A DNA stretch of 64,000 bases, taken from assembly GCF_037861325.1 (NCBI RefSeq), contig NZ_JAFELW010000001.1, one strand, 5' to 3'. Positions within the stretch are counted from its first letter, which is position 1. Each line of letters opens with the position of its first letter. The DNA is from Riemerella anatipestifer_F. Its GTDB lineage: Bacteria > Bacteroidota > Bacteroidia > Flavobacteriales > Weeksellaceae. Under the pieces are notes generated by a model that did no database searches, was not told where the DNA came from, and saw only the letters and a program-made list of their open reading frames with translations. Shown here one piece after another: positions 44,478 to 52,695 of this stretch. The translations under genes and the position numbers were made by a program.

Positions 44478-44511
44478 AACAATTATTTCTGTTAATCTGA
44501 ATTAAATTTTG

Positions 44512-45405
44512 TTAATTTTTAGAAAACATACGGGCTACTTTTTCAGCCTTTTTTGTTTCGGTATAGTCATAGAAACCTTCTCCTGATTTTACTCCTAATT
44601 TCCCTGCCATTACCATATTTACCAATAGTGGACATGGGGCGTACTTTGGATTTTTAAAACCATCATACATAACATTAAGGATAGCTAAACAAACATCTAA
44701 ACCTATAAAATCTGCCAGTTGTAGCGGTCCCATAGGATGTGCCATACCTAACTTCATCACGGTGTCTATTTCTTCGACTCCAGCTACATTGTTATATAAA
44801 GTTTCTATAGCCTCGTTTATCATTGGCATTAGGATTCTATTGGCTACAAATCCAGGATAATCGTTAACTTCTACAGGCACCTTTGACAAATCTTTTGACA
44901 TTTTATAAACAGCATCAAAAGTTTCTTTAGAAGTAGAATAGCCTTTGATAATTTCTACCAATTTCATAATAGGAACAGGATTCATAAAATGCATTCCGAT
45001 GACTTTATCAGGTCTCTGCGTTACCGCTGCAATCTGTGTGATGGATATAGAAGAAGTATTGGTTGCTAGAATACAGTGTTGTGGTGCCAAAGTATCTATT
45101 TGTTTAAAGATATTCAACTTTAATTCTGTATTTTCAGTGGCGGCTTCTACAATCAGATCTGCATCTTTAACAGCACTTTCTAAGGAAGTGTTTTTAGTAA
45201 TATTGTTTAGTGTTTCTTCTTTTTGAGCTTCGGTAAGATGTCCTTTAGAAATAATTCTATCTAAATTTTTAGAAATAGTATCAATACCTTTATCTAGAGC
45301 TTCCTGCGAAATATCTACTAAATTTACCTTAAAACCATTTTGAGCAAAGGTATGAGCTATCCCATTTCCCATTGTCCCAGCTCCGATTACTACAATATTT
45401 TCCAT
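44512..45405 (-). CDS. 3-hydroxyacyl-CoA (3-hydroxybutyryl-CoA) dehydrogenase
   Basis: The enzyme oxidises 3-hydroxyacyl-CoA with NAD. The 297-residue protein has the N-terminal Rossmann motif VIGAGTMGNGIAHTFA, the NTSSISIT and GMHFMNPVPIMKLVEII blocks with the catalytic His, and the C-terminal DYPGFVANRILMPMINEA and GMAHPMGPLQLADFIG. It is a stand-alone dehydrogenase, not a FadB fusion, so it may work on short chains (Hbd/PaaH type). Confidence 0.93.
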   Translation of the reverse strand: MENIVVIGAGTMGNGIAHTFAQNGFKVNLVDISQEALDKGIDTISKNLDRIISKGHLTEAQKEETLNNITKNTSLESAVKDADLIVEAATENTELKLNIFKQIDTLAPQHCILATNTSSISITQIAAVTQRPDKVIGMHFMNPVPIMKLVEIIKGYSTSKETFDAVYKMSKDLSKVPVEVNDYPGFVANRILMPMINEAIETLYNNVAGVEEIDTVMKLGMAHPMGPLQLADFIGLDVCLAILNVMYDGFKNPKYAPCPLLVNMVMAGKLGVKSGEGFYDYTETKKAEKVARMFSKN

Positions 45406-45466
45406 TTTTGATTTAATTATAAATTTCGGTCACTAAAAATAATACAAATTCTTAATAGACACAAAT

Positions 45467-45497
45467 AAAAAGAGAGAGTAATTAAAACTCTCTCTTT
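45467..45497 (-). terminator. Terminator of the thrS-infC-rpmI-rplT operon
   Basis: A 9-bp stem agagagagt / actctctct, read on the minus strand, is followed by five Ts, 28 nt after the rplT stop. Confidence 0.85.
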
Positions 45498-45524
45498 AAT
45501 ATTGATAACAAAAAAATTAAACAT

Positions 45525-45869
45525 TTATTTTACTTGATCTACAACAGCTTTGAATGCTTCAGGGTGATTCATTGCAAGGTCTGCAAGAACTTTTCTGTTC
45601 AATTCGATGTTGTTCTTTTTAAGAGCTCCCATAAACTGAGAGTAAGACATTCCATACTCTCTGCATCCTGCGTTGATACGCATAATCCAAAGGCTTCTGA
45701 AATTTCTTTTCTTCTCTTTTCTACCACGGTAGGCATATTGCATTGCCTTTTCCACGGCATTTTTAGCAACAGTCCAAACGTTTTTTCTTCTACCGAAAAA
45801 ACCTTTAGCTTGTTTCATTACTTTTTTTCTGCGTGCTCTTGACGCTACAGAATTTACTGATCTTGGCAT
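45525..45869 (-). CDS. rplT: 50S ribosomal protein L20
   Basis: L20 nucleates 50S assembly on 23S rRNA and, in several bacteria, represses its own operon. The 114-residue protein begins MPRSVNSVASRARRKKVMKQ and has GFFGRRKNVWTVAKNAVEKA, AYRGRKEKKRNFRSLWI and a C-terminal LNRKVLADLAMNHP. Full length. It lies 123 nt after rpmI; the spacer holds an 8-bp stem. Confidence 0.97.
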   Translation of the reverse strand: MPRSVNSVASRARRKKVMKQAKGFFGRRKNVWTVAKNAVEKAMQYAYRGRKEKKRNFRSLWIMRINAGCREYGMSYSQFMGALKKNNIELNRKVLADLAMNHPEAFKAVVDQVK

Positions 45870-45889
45870 AATTTAATAATTTGTTTTTT

Positions 45890-45933
45890 TGAAATGGGCG
45901 AAGTTTTAACGCTTTCTTAGTGGCACCATTTCA
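45890..45933 (-). promoter_or_regulatory. Candidate RNA stem in the rpmI-rplT spacer
   Basis: TGAAATGG (45890-45897) is perfectly complementary to CCATTTCA (45926-45933), closing a 28-nt loop 20 nt before the rplT ATG. The loop has a smaller GCG/CGC pairing. It could be an L20 autoregulatory site; this is inference. Confidence 0.45.
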
Positions 45934-45992
45934 GGGTTAAACTTGTTTGAATTTTTTGAATTCTTATAAACCGAATAACTGATTTATAAAAA

Positions 45993-46190
45993 CTACTTGA
46001 TAGCTAATTGCTTCAAAACGCTTTTCTCGTCAGATGAATGAACATAAGAAGTTTGCGTAAGATTTCTCTTTTGCTTAGTTTCCTTCTTAGTCAAGATGTG
46101 ACTTTTATAAGCATTTTTTCTTTTGATTTTACCAGTTCCGGTAAGAGCAAAACGCTTCTTAGCTCCTGATTTCGTTTTTAATTTTGGCAT
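45993..46190 (-). CDS. rpmI: 50S ribosomal protein L35
   Basis: The 65-residue basic protein starts MPKLKTKSGAKKRFALTGTG and has KRKNAYKSHILTKKETKQKR, the L35 pattern. It follows infC after 37 nt in the conserved infC-rpmI-rplT order. Confidence 0.95.
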   Translation of the reverse strand: MPKLKTKSGAKKRFALTGTGKIKRKNAYKSHILTKKETKQKRNLTQTSYVHSSDEKSVLKQLAIK

Positions 46191-46227
46191 TTTTTTGCTT
46201 TTTTATCGTTTTGTTATCAATATATGT

Positions 46228-46785
46228 TTATTTTGTTTTTTTAGGACTCATCATCATAATCATTCTTTTGCCCTCTAGTTTCGGTAGCTGATCTACTTTT
46301 CCTACGTGCTCTAAATCTTGAGCAAGTTTTAATAAAAGTATTTCTCCTTGATCTTTGAAAACAATAGAACGCCCTTTAAAAAACACATAGGTCTTAAGTT
46401 TAGAACCTTCTTCTAAGAACTTTTCGGCGTGTTTTTTCTTGAATTCGTAGTCATGGTCATCGGTTTGAGGTCCAAAACGAATCTCTTTTACTACTACTTT
46501 TACTTGTTTAGCTTTAAGCTCTTTTTGTTTCTTCTTCTGCTCATAAAGGAACTTTTTATAATCCATAATACGAGCAATGAAAGGCTCTGCTTTATCAGAT
46601 ATAACTACCAAGTCTAGTTCTTGTTCTTCTGCCAATTCTCTAGCTTTGGCTAGCGGATATATACCTGGTTCTACATTATCCCCTACAAGGCGAACCTCTT
46701 TAGCACGGATTTTTTCATTAATCATGTGCGCATCCTCCTGCTGGCGACGCGGTGCTGACCTGTTAATTTTTTTTCTAATTGCTAT
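46228..46785 (-). CDS. infC: Translation initiation factor IF-3, probable AUA start
   Basis: IF-3 keeps subunits apart and checks the start codon. The clear core begins MINEKIRAKEVRLVGDNVEPG (ATG at 46725), with DYKKFLYEQKKKQKE linker and a C-terminal KVDQLPKLEGKRMIMMMSPK. In the same frame upstream, without a stop, reads (M)AIRKKINRSAPRRQQEDAH, starting from ATA at 46785 (ATT at 46779 is second choice); this looks like a real IF-3 N-terminal arm, and E. coli IF-3 uses AUU. The frame closes at TAA 46798-46800. The start is 26 nt after the thrS stop. A start at 46725 would give 165 residues instead of 185. Confidence 0.85.
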   Translation of the reverse strand: MAIRKKINRSAPRRQQEDAHMINEKIRAKEVRLVGDNVEPGIYPLAKARELAEEQELDLVVISDKAEPFIARIMDYKKFLYEQKKKQKELKAKQVKVVVKEIRFGPQTDDHDYEFKKKHAEKFLEEGSKLKTYVFFKGRSIVFKDQGEILLLKLAQDLEHVGKVDQLPKLEGKRMIMMMSPKKTK

Positions 46786-46811
46786 GGCTTTATATTTTTA
46801 ATTGTTAAACC

Positions 46812-48737
46812 TTACTTTATAATCTTTGCTTCATTTTTAAAATATTCCACAAAGCTTTCTATACTCATTTCTCCTAAATCTCCTTCTCCTCTTTTTCTTA
46901 CAGATACCGTTTGGTTTCCTGCTTCATTCTCTCCTACAATGAGCATGAATGGTATTTTCTTCATCTCTGCATCACGGATTTTTTTACCCGTTTTTTCATT
47001 TCTCTCATCTACCAGTCCGCAAATATCGTGATTTTCTAATAATTGTGAAACTTTTTTAGCGTAATCTGTATATTTTTCACTGATTGGAAGTAGTATATAC
47101 TGGTCTGGATTTAACCAAAGTGGGAAATCACCTGCTGTATTTTCAATTAAAATAGCAATAAATCTTTCCATAGAACCAAAAGGTGCACGATGAATCATGA
47201 TAGGACGATGTCTCTCGTTATCGCTACCTACATAGGTTAAATCAAATCTTTCAGGAAGGTTGTAATCTACCTGTATGGTTCCGAGCTGCCAACTTCTACC
47301 CAAAGCATCTTTAACCATAAAATCTAATTTAGGTCCATAAAACGCCGCCTCACCATATTCTACAACAGTGTTAAGTCCCTTGTTCTTAGCCGCCGTAATA
47401 ATCGCAGACTCTGCTTTCTCCCAGTTTTCTTCAGAACCGATATATTTAGCTCTGTTCTCTTTATCTCTTAATGATACCTGTGCTATAAAGTCTTCAAACC
47501 CTAAAGATTGGAATACATAAAGCACCAAGTCTATTACTTTTTCAAATTCCTCTAATAGTTGGTCTGGTGTACAGAATAAATGGGCATCATCTTGAGTAAA
47601 TCCTCTTACTCTAGTAAGTCCGTGTAATTCACCACTTTGCTCATAACGATATACTGTGCCAAATTCCGCATATCTTTTAGGTAAGTCTTTATAAGACCAT
47701 TGTTGTGCTTTATAAACTTCGCAGTGATGTGGGCAGTTCATAGGCTTTAATAAAAACTCCTCTCCTACATGTGGCGTTTTTATTGGTTGGAAGCTATCTG
47801 CTCCATATTTTTCGTAATGCCCAGATGTTTTATATAGTTCTATATTCCCGATGTGTGGAGTCATTACAAACTCGTAACCACCTTTTCTTTGTGCTTCTGA
47901 AAGGAAGCTTTCTAATTTTTTTCTAAGAGCCGCTCCTTTAGGTAACCACAGCGGTAATCCTGCACCTACCTTTTCAGAAAAAGTAAATAAGCCTAGCTCT
48001 TTCCCTAATTTTCTGTGGTCTCTACGCTTAGCCTCCTCTAGTCTTTCTAGGTATTCTTTAAGGTCTTTTTGTTTAGGGAAAGATATTCCGTAAACTCTCG
48101 TTAATTGTGGATTTTTTTCATCACCACGCCAATAAGCCCCTGCAGCGTTAAGTATCTTAACTGCTTTAACAATCCCCGTAGAAGGTATATGCCCTCCTCT
48201 ACATAAATCTGTAAAATCATCATGAGAACAGAAAGTAATTTCTCCGTCGTTAAGATTTTCTATCAATTCCGTTTTGTATGGATTGTCAGCATATTCTTTC
48301 AAAGCCTCTGCTTTAGAAATAGCATAAAGTTTAAAAGTAGAGTCTTTCTTTGCATTTTCTAGCATTTTTTGCTCTATCTTTTCAAAATCTTTTTCAGATA
48401 ATGTTTCGTCTCCAAAATCTACATCGTAGTAGAAACCATTCTCTATAGCAGGACCAATGGTAAGTTTAGCATTTGGATAATACGCCAATATTGCTTGTGC
48501 TAAAAGGTGAGCAGAAGAATGCCAAAAAGCCTTCTTTCCCATATCATCATTCCATGTAAGAAGTTGTACCGTAGCATCTTCGGTTATTGGGGTGGTTACC
48601 TCCACTTGTTTGTTGTTTACCATGGCTGAAATGGTATTTCTAGCCAACCCTTCACTAATAGATTTTGCTACTTCTAAAGGAGTTACTACTCCTTCAAATT
48701 CTCTGATACTTCCATCAGGGAGTGTGATTTTTACCAT
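46812..48737 (-). CDS. thrS: Threonyl-tRNA synthetase
   Basis: ThrS charges tRNA-Thr and edits misacylated Ser. The 641-residue protein has the N-terminal TGS domain (MVKITLPDGSIREFEG), the editing domain with HSSAHLLAQAI and CRGGHIPSTG, the class II catalytic core with KPMNCPHHCEVYK and RVRGFTQDDAHLFC, and the anticodon-binding domain near NPDQYILLPIS. Full length. It leads the operon with infC, rpmI and rplT. Confidence 0.97.
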   Translation of the reverse strand: MVKITLPDGSIREFEGVVTPLEVAKSISEGLARNTISAMVNNKQVEVTTPITEDATVQLLTWNDDMGKKAFWHSSAHLLAQAILAYYPNAKLTIGPAIENGFYYDVDFGDETLSEKDFEKIEQKMLENAKKDSTFKLYAISKAEALKEYADNPYKTELIENLNDGEITFCSHDDFTDLCRGGHIPSTGIVKAVKILNAAGAYWRGDEKNPQLTRVYGISFPKQKDLKEYLERLEEAKRRDHRKLGKELGLFTFSEKVGAGLPLWLPKGAALRKKLESFLSEAQRKGGYEFVMTPHIGNIELYKTSGHYEKYGADSFQPIKTPHVGEEFLLKPMNCPHHCEVYKAQQWSYKDLPKRYAEFGTVYRYEQSGELHGLTRVRGFTQDDAHLFCTPDQLLEEFEKVIDLVLYVFQSLGFEDFIAQVSLRDKENRAKYIGSEENWEKAESAIITAAKNKGLNTVVEYGEAAFYGPKLDFMVKDALGRSWQLGTIQVDYNLPERFDLTYVGSDNERHRPIMIHRAPFGSMERFIAILIENTAGDFPLWLNPDQYILLPISEKYTDYAKKVSQLLENHDICGLVDERNEKTGKKIRDAEMKKIPFMLIVGENEAGNQTVSVRKRGEGDLGEMSIESFVEYFKNEAKIIK

Positions 48738-48763
48738 TATTACAATATATTTTAAAAAGAATA

Positions 48764-48771
48764 CAAAGTTA
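48764..48771 (-). promoter_or_regulatory. -7 promoter element of thrS operon
   Basis: On the minus strand TAACTTTG matches TAnnTTTG, 26 nt before the thrS ATG. Confidence 0.55.
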
Positions 48772-48893
48772 TAAAAAGTTTTTTATCATAAAAATATATT
48801 ACTTCAAATTTATATATAAGTCTCTAATGAAGTTTAGAATTTATTCAAAGTAAACAGTTTTCTTAAAAATTTTCAAGTTTGAAACATTAAACA

Positions 48894-48923
48894 TTGTCTT
48901 TTAACAAAAAAATATTACATTTG
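48894..48923 (+). promoter_or_regulatory. Promoter of the trp operon
   Basis: TTG at 48894-48896, a 19-nt spacer, and TACATTTG at 48916-48923 match the Bacteroidota -33/-7 consensus exactly. The -7 box ends 4 nt before the leader ORF ATG, implying a leaderless or nearly leaderless start. Confidence 0.75.
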
Positions 48924-48927
48924 CTAA

Positions 48928-49002
48928 ATGAAAACAAATGGTGTAATACAAAAGTGGTGGTGTCAAACTCTTAAGCAGGGTCTGAACTTCTATCGTATTT
49001 AG
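48928..49002 (+). CDS. trpL: trp operon leader peptide (24 residues, tandem Trp)
   Basis: A 24-codon ORF runs from ATG 48928 to TAG 49000-49002 and is too short for usual gene calling. Its product reads MKTNGVIQKWWCQTLKQGLN then FYRI, with two adjacent Trp codons at 48955-48960. It starts just after the trp promoter and 97 nt before trpE, followed by a terminator-like hairpin. This is the layout of ribosome-mediated attenuation: at low charged tRNA-Trp the ribosome stalls on the WW codons and the terminator is prevented. The mechanism here is inferred. Confidence 0.8.
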   Translation: MKTNGVIQKWWCQTLKQGLNFYRI

Positions 49003-49079
49003 CTTTTTTGGTAAGAAAACAAATTTAAGGATAGTAATAAACAATAAAGACTTCTGCGGATTATCGTAGGAGTTTTTTT
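48975..49079 (+). promoter_or_regulatory. trp attenuator: terminator with competing pairings
   Basis: The terminator is a 9-bp stem, 49050-49058 (ACTTCTGCG) with 49065-49073 (CGTAGGAGT), a 6-nt loop and a run of seven Ts (49073-49079). Two upstream segments compete. GCAGGG at 48975-48980 can pair with TTCTGC (49052-49057) of the 5' arm. AACTTCTA at 48985-48992 pairs with TAGGAGTT (49067-49074) of the 3' arm, extendable to 10 pairs with G-U. Both lie just past the Trp codons, free when a ribosome stalls there and covered when it reaches the stop codon. Confidence 0.75.
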
Positions 49080-49098
49080 ATTTTAAATGAATTAAAAA

Positions 49099-50514
49099 AT
49101 GATTAATATTAAAACAGAGTCCAAATCCCTTATGGGAGACCTACATACTCCTATGGGAGTTTATCTAAAGCTTCGTGATGTATTTAGGGATACTATTCTT
49201 TTAGAAAGTACAGAACATAATTCGGATAATGGAAGTTACTCTTTTATAGGTGTTAATGCGATTGCTGGTATAGAGATAAATAATTATGAAAGTTATGAAA
49301 TTAAATTTCCCAACCAGCCACCACAAAAATTAAACTTTCAAGAGGGTGTCCTCCTAACAGATGTTCTCCAAGACTTTGCGGAAAATTTCAAATGTGAAGA
49401 AGTGGAAAGTGCTATTGATAAAATGGCTCAGGGCTTTTTTGGCTATACAAGTTATGAAGCCATTCCTTTCTTTGAGTCTATTCAGTTTAAACCTCAAAGC
49501 AAAGAAACGGAAATCCCAATTCTTAGATATAGATTTTATCAGTACATCATTGCTTTTAATCATACCAATGATGAAATGAGAATTATAGAGAATAAAATAG
49601 AAGGATTAAATTCGGAAATATCTTATTTGGAAGATATTATCAATCATAAATCTATAGCAGTATATCCGTTTGAAAGCATAGAACAAGAAACCTCTAATCT
49701 TGAAGATGCAGAATATCTAGAAATGGTAAAACAGGCTAAAAAACACGCTTTTAGAGGAGATACTTTCCAAATGGTGCTTAGCCGTAGATTTCAGCAAAAA
49801 TACAGAGGAGATGAGTTTCAAGTGTATAGAGCTTTAAGGAATATCAACCCTTCGCCATATCTTTTTTTCTTTGATTATGGAGATTATAAACTAATGGGTT
49901 CTAGCCCTGAAAGTCAGTTGATTATCAAAAATAAAAAAGCTATTATTCATCCTATTGCAGGTACTTTTAAGAGAACAGGGAATATTCAAGAAGATTTAGC
50001 ATCGGCAGAAGACTTGAAAGCCGACCCAAAAGAAAATGCAGAACATACGATGTTGGTAGATTTAGCTCGAAATGACCTTAGTAAATTGGGGAAAAATGTT
50101 AGCGTTTCTAAACTAAAGGAAATCCAGTTTTTTTCATCAGTGATACATATGGTAAGCGAAGTAACAGCCGAATTAAGCGACAATATCAATCCATACGAAA
50201 TGATAGCGACTACCTTTCCACAGGGTACATTGAGTGGTGCTCCTAAATACAAGGCTATGGAACTTATTGATTTGTACGAACCTACTTCGAGAGGATATTA
50301 TGGAGGTTGTATCGGTTTTGTAGGTTTCGATGGGACTTGCAACCAAGCGATTATGATTAGGACTTTTTTAGCCAAGAATAATCACCTTTATTATCAGGCA
50401 GGAGCAGGAGTTGTAGCAAAATCTTCTCCAGAAAGTGAACTACAAGAAGTTAATAACAAACTTAATGCCCTAAAAAGGGCTATTAAAAAAGCAGAGACTC
50501 TAAATAGAGCTTAA
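49099..50514 (+). CDS. trpE: Anthranilate synthase component I
   Basis: TrpE turns chorismate and ammonia into anthranilate. The 471-residue protein has LLES at residues 34-37, the tryptophan feedback site, and the chorismate-binding core: FQMVLSRRFQQKY, PSPYLFFFDYGDYKLMGSSPE, HPIAGTFKRTG, ENAEHTMLVDLARNDL and FPQGTLSGAPKYKAMELID. It pairs with TrpG. It is first in the trp operon, 19 nt after the attenuator T run, with trpG after 18 nt. Confidence 0.97.
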   Translation: MINIKTESKSLMGDLHTPMGVYLKLRDVFRDTILLESTEHNSDNGSYSFIGVNAIAGIEINNYESYEIKFPNQPPQKLNFQEGVLLTDVLQDFAENFKCEEVESAIDKMAQGFFGYTSYEAIPFFESIQFKPQSKETEIPILRYRFYQYIIAFNHTNDEMRIIENKIEGLNSEISYLEDIINHKSIAVYPFESIEQETSNLEDAEYLEMVKQAKKHAFRGDTFQMVLSRRFQQKYRGDEFQVYRALRNINPSPYLFFFDYGDYKLMGSSPESQLIIKNKKAIIHPIAGTFKRTGNIQEDLASAEDLKADPKENAEHTMLVDLARNDLSKLGKNVSVSKLKEIQFFSSVIHMVSEVTAELSDNINPYEMIATTFPQGTLSGAPKYKAMELIDLYEPTSRGYYGGCIGFVGFDGTCNQAIMIRTFLAKNNHLYYQAGAGVVAKSSPESELQEVNNKLNALKRAIKKAETLNRA

Positions 50515-50532
50515 AAATTTAAAGACAAGCAA

Positions 50533-51105
50533 ATGAAAATATTAGTATTTGATAATTACGATAGTTTTACCTATAATTTAGTTCAAATTATAGAGCAAAT
50601 TACAGGCAATGAGGTAGATGTTTTTAGAAATGATAAAATTCCGTTAGAAGATATAGAGCAATATGATAAAATAATATTGTCCCCAGGACCCGGTATTCCC
50701 AGCGAGGCAGGACGATTGTTAGAAGTGATTAAAACTTATGCATCTACCAAATCTATTTTGGGAGTTTGTCTTGGGCAACAAGCCATTGCAGAGGCTTTTG
50801 GAGGAAGCTTGGTTAATTTAGATAAAATTTATCACGGTGTGGCTACACAAGCCGAAATTATAAAGTCAGATGCCCTTCTGTTTCAAAATATGCCCCAAAA
50901 TATAGAAATAGGTAGGTATCATTCTTGGGCTGTAAATCTTGAGGATTTTCCTTCTGAATTAGAAATAACGGCCGTTGATGAAGAAGGTATGATTATGGCA
51001 CTTCAACACAAAACTTACGATGTACACGCTGTTCAGTTTCATCCTGAGAGTATTTTAACACCTTTGGGAAGAACGATTTTAACTAATTTTCTAAATGCTT
51101 CGTAG
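50533..51105 (+). CDS. trpG: Anthranilate synthase component II (glutamine amidotransferase)
   Basis: TrpG releases ammonia from glutamine for TrpE. The 190-residue class I glutaminase begins MKILVFDNYDSFTYNLVQII, with LSPGPGIPSEAG, the nucleophile Cys in GVCLGQQAIAEAFGG, and the His/Glu in VQFHPESIL. No fusion to TrpD. 25 nt to trpD. Confidence 0.96.
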   Translation: MKILVFDNYDSFTYNLVQIIEQITGNEVDVFRNDKIPLEDIEQYDKIILSPGPGIPSEAGRLLEVIKTYASTKSILGVCLGQQAIAEAFGGSLVNLDKIYHGVATQAEIIKSDALLFQNMPQNIEIGRYHSWAVNLEDFPSELEITAVDEEGMIMALQHKTYDVHAVQFHPESILTPLGRTILTNFLNAS

Positions 51106-51130
51106 GAGTTATTTATAATAAAATCAAATT

Positions 51131-52117
51131 ATGAAACAAATATTAAACTATCTATTTAATCATCAGACGCTTAGTAAAGCGGAGGCGAAATCTATTATGA
51201 TAGAATTGGCTCAAAATAAATTTAATGAGACCGAAGCCACCGCTTTTATAAGTGTTTTTATGATGAGAGCTATCACTTTAGATGAGTTAATGGGGTTTAG
51301 AGAAGCCCTGCTCAATCTGGCTACTCCGATAGATTTAGGAACTCGAGACTTAGTGGATATTGTAGGCACAGGAGGCGATGGCAAAAACACCTTTAACATT
51401 TCTACCTTAGCCTCCTTTGTCGTTGCAGGAGCTGGACAAAAAGTGGCGAAACATGGTAATTATGGGGTTTCTTCGGTAAGTGGTTCGTCTAATGTGTTGG
51501 AAATTTTGGGATACCAATTTAAAAATAATTCAGAAGGACTAAAATCAGATTTAGAAAAAGGGAATATCTGTTTTCTTCACGCACCGTTGTTTCATCCTGC
51601 CTTAAAATCAGTAGCACCTCTTAGAAAAGCGTTGGGACTTAGGACTTTCTTCAATTTATTAGGACCTTTAGTTAATCCCGTTCAGCCCAAATATAGTATG
51701 ATAGGTGTTTACAATTTAGAGATAGCAAGGCTTTATCAATATCTATTACAAAGGGAAAATGCCGAATTTATGCTTGTCCACGCCTTAGATGGCTATGATG
51801 AAATCAGCCTTACTCAAGACACCAAAGTTTTTGATAAAAATGGAGAATACATCTATTCTGCCGAAGAATTAGGATTTAAGAATATTTCAGAAGATCATAT
51901 TTACGGTGGCGAAACTAAAGAAGAAGCGGCGGCTATTTTTCTTAATATATTAGAAGGCAAAGGCACTCCAGAGCAAAATGCTGTCGTCTTAGCCAATGCC
52001 GCAATGGCACTTTATAATACTAAAAAATATGGGGATTATCAAAACTGTTTTGAATTAGCGAAGAAAAGTCTATTGGAGGGAAAAGCTAAAGATTGCCTAA
52101 ATAAAATAACCGCTTAA
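51131..52117 (+). CDS. trpD: Anthranilate phosphoribosyltransferase
   Basis: TrpD links anthranilate to PRPP. The 328-residue protein has VDIVGTGGDGKNTFNIST, AKHGNYGVSSVSGSSNVLE and FFNLLGPLVNPVQP, the family's PRPP- and substrate-binding motifs. Normal length. Its stop overlaps the tag start by 1 nt (TAATG), so tag is translationally coupled. Confidence 0.96.
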   Translation: MKQILNYLFNHQTLSKAEAKSIMIELAQNKFNETEATAFISVFMMRAITLDELMGFREALLNLATPIDLGTRDLVDIVGTGGDGKNTFNISTLASFVVAGAGQKVAKHGNYGVSSVSGSSNVLEILGYQFKNNSEGLKSDLEKGNICFLHAPLFHPALKSVAPLRKALGLRTFFNLLGPLVNPVQPKYSMIGVYNLEIARLYQYLLQRENAEFMLVHALDGYDEISLTQDTKVFDKNGEYIYSAEELGFKNISEDHIYGGETKEEAAAIFLNILEGKGTPEQNAVVLANAAMALYNTKKYGDYQNCFELAKKSLLEGKAKDCLNKITA

Positions 52118-52695
52118 TGGAACTAAAAAACAAAGAACGATGCGGCTGGGTAACCAATGATGAAATTTACATCAATTACCACGATACAGAATGGGGCGAG
52201 CCTGTTTTTGAAGATAAAAAACTCTTTGAAATACTTTTATTGGAAGGGTTTCAGGCGGGATTGAGTTGGATAACCATTTTGAAAAAAAGAGAAAATTTTA
52301 GGCAAGCCTTTGATGATTTCAACTATACCAAAATCGCCACTTACAACCAAACTAAACTCGAAGAATTACTCTGCAATACAGGGATTATCCGCAACAGATT
52401 AAAGATAGAATCTTCGGTTAAAAACGCTAAGGCTTTTATAAAAGTTAGAGAAGAGTTTGGTACTTTTTCCCAGTATATATGGCATTTTGTGGAACATCAG
52501 CCAATTAGAAATGAGTTTAAAAACCTATCGGAAGTACCCGCCTCTACTTCGCTATCGGATAAAATATCCAAAGACTTAAAAAAGCGAGGGTTTAAATTCG
52601 TAGGGACTACCATTATTTATGCCTTTATGCAAGCCATCGGTATGGTAAACGACCATGTGCAAACTTGTTACAAACACCCTAAAAACCTAAATTAA
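52117..52695 (+). CDS. tag: DNA-3-methyladenine glycosylase I inside the trp operon
   Basis: Tag removes 3-methyladenine from alkylated DNA. The 192-residue protein has RCGWVTNDEIYINYHDTEWG (Cys and His zinc ligands), the FQAGLSWITILKKRE helix region and C-terminal NDHVQTCYKH (His, Cys zinc ligands). Normal length. It is coupled to trpD by 1-nt overlap and its stop is immediately before the trpC ATG, so it is fully part of the operon even though its job is DNA repair. Confidence 0.95.
   Translation: MELKNKERCGWVTNDEIYINYHDTEWGEPVFEDKKLFEILLLEGFQAGLSWITILKKRENFRQAFDDFNYTKIATYNQTKLEELLCNTGIIRNRLKIESSVKNAKAFIKVREEFGTFSQYIWHFVEHQPIRNEFKNLSEVPASTSLSDKISKDLKKRGFKFVGTTIIYAFMQAIGMVNDHVQTCYKHPKNLN

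Noticed and set aside
46723..46725. ATG at 46725 as the infC start
   Set aside because: Not excluded, but the 20 upstream codons read as a credible IF-3 N-terminal arm with no stop.
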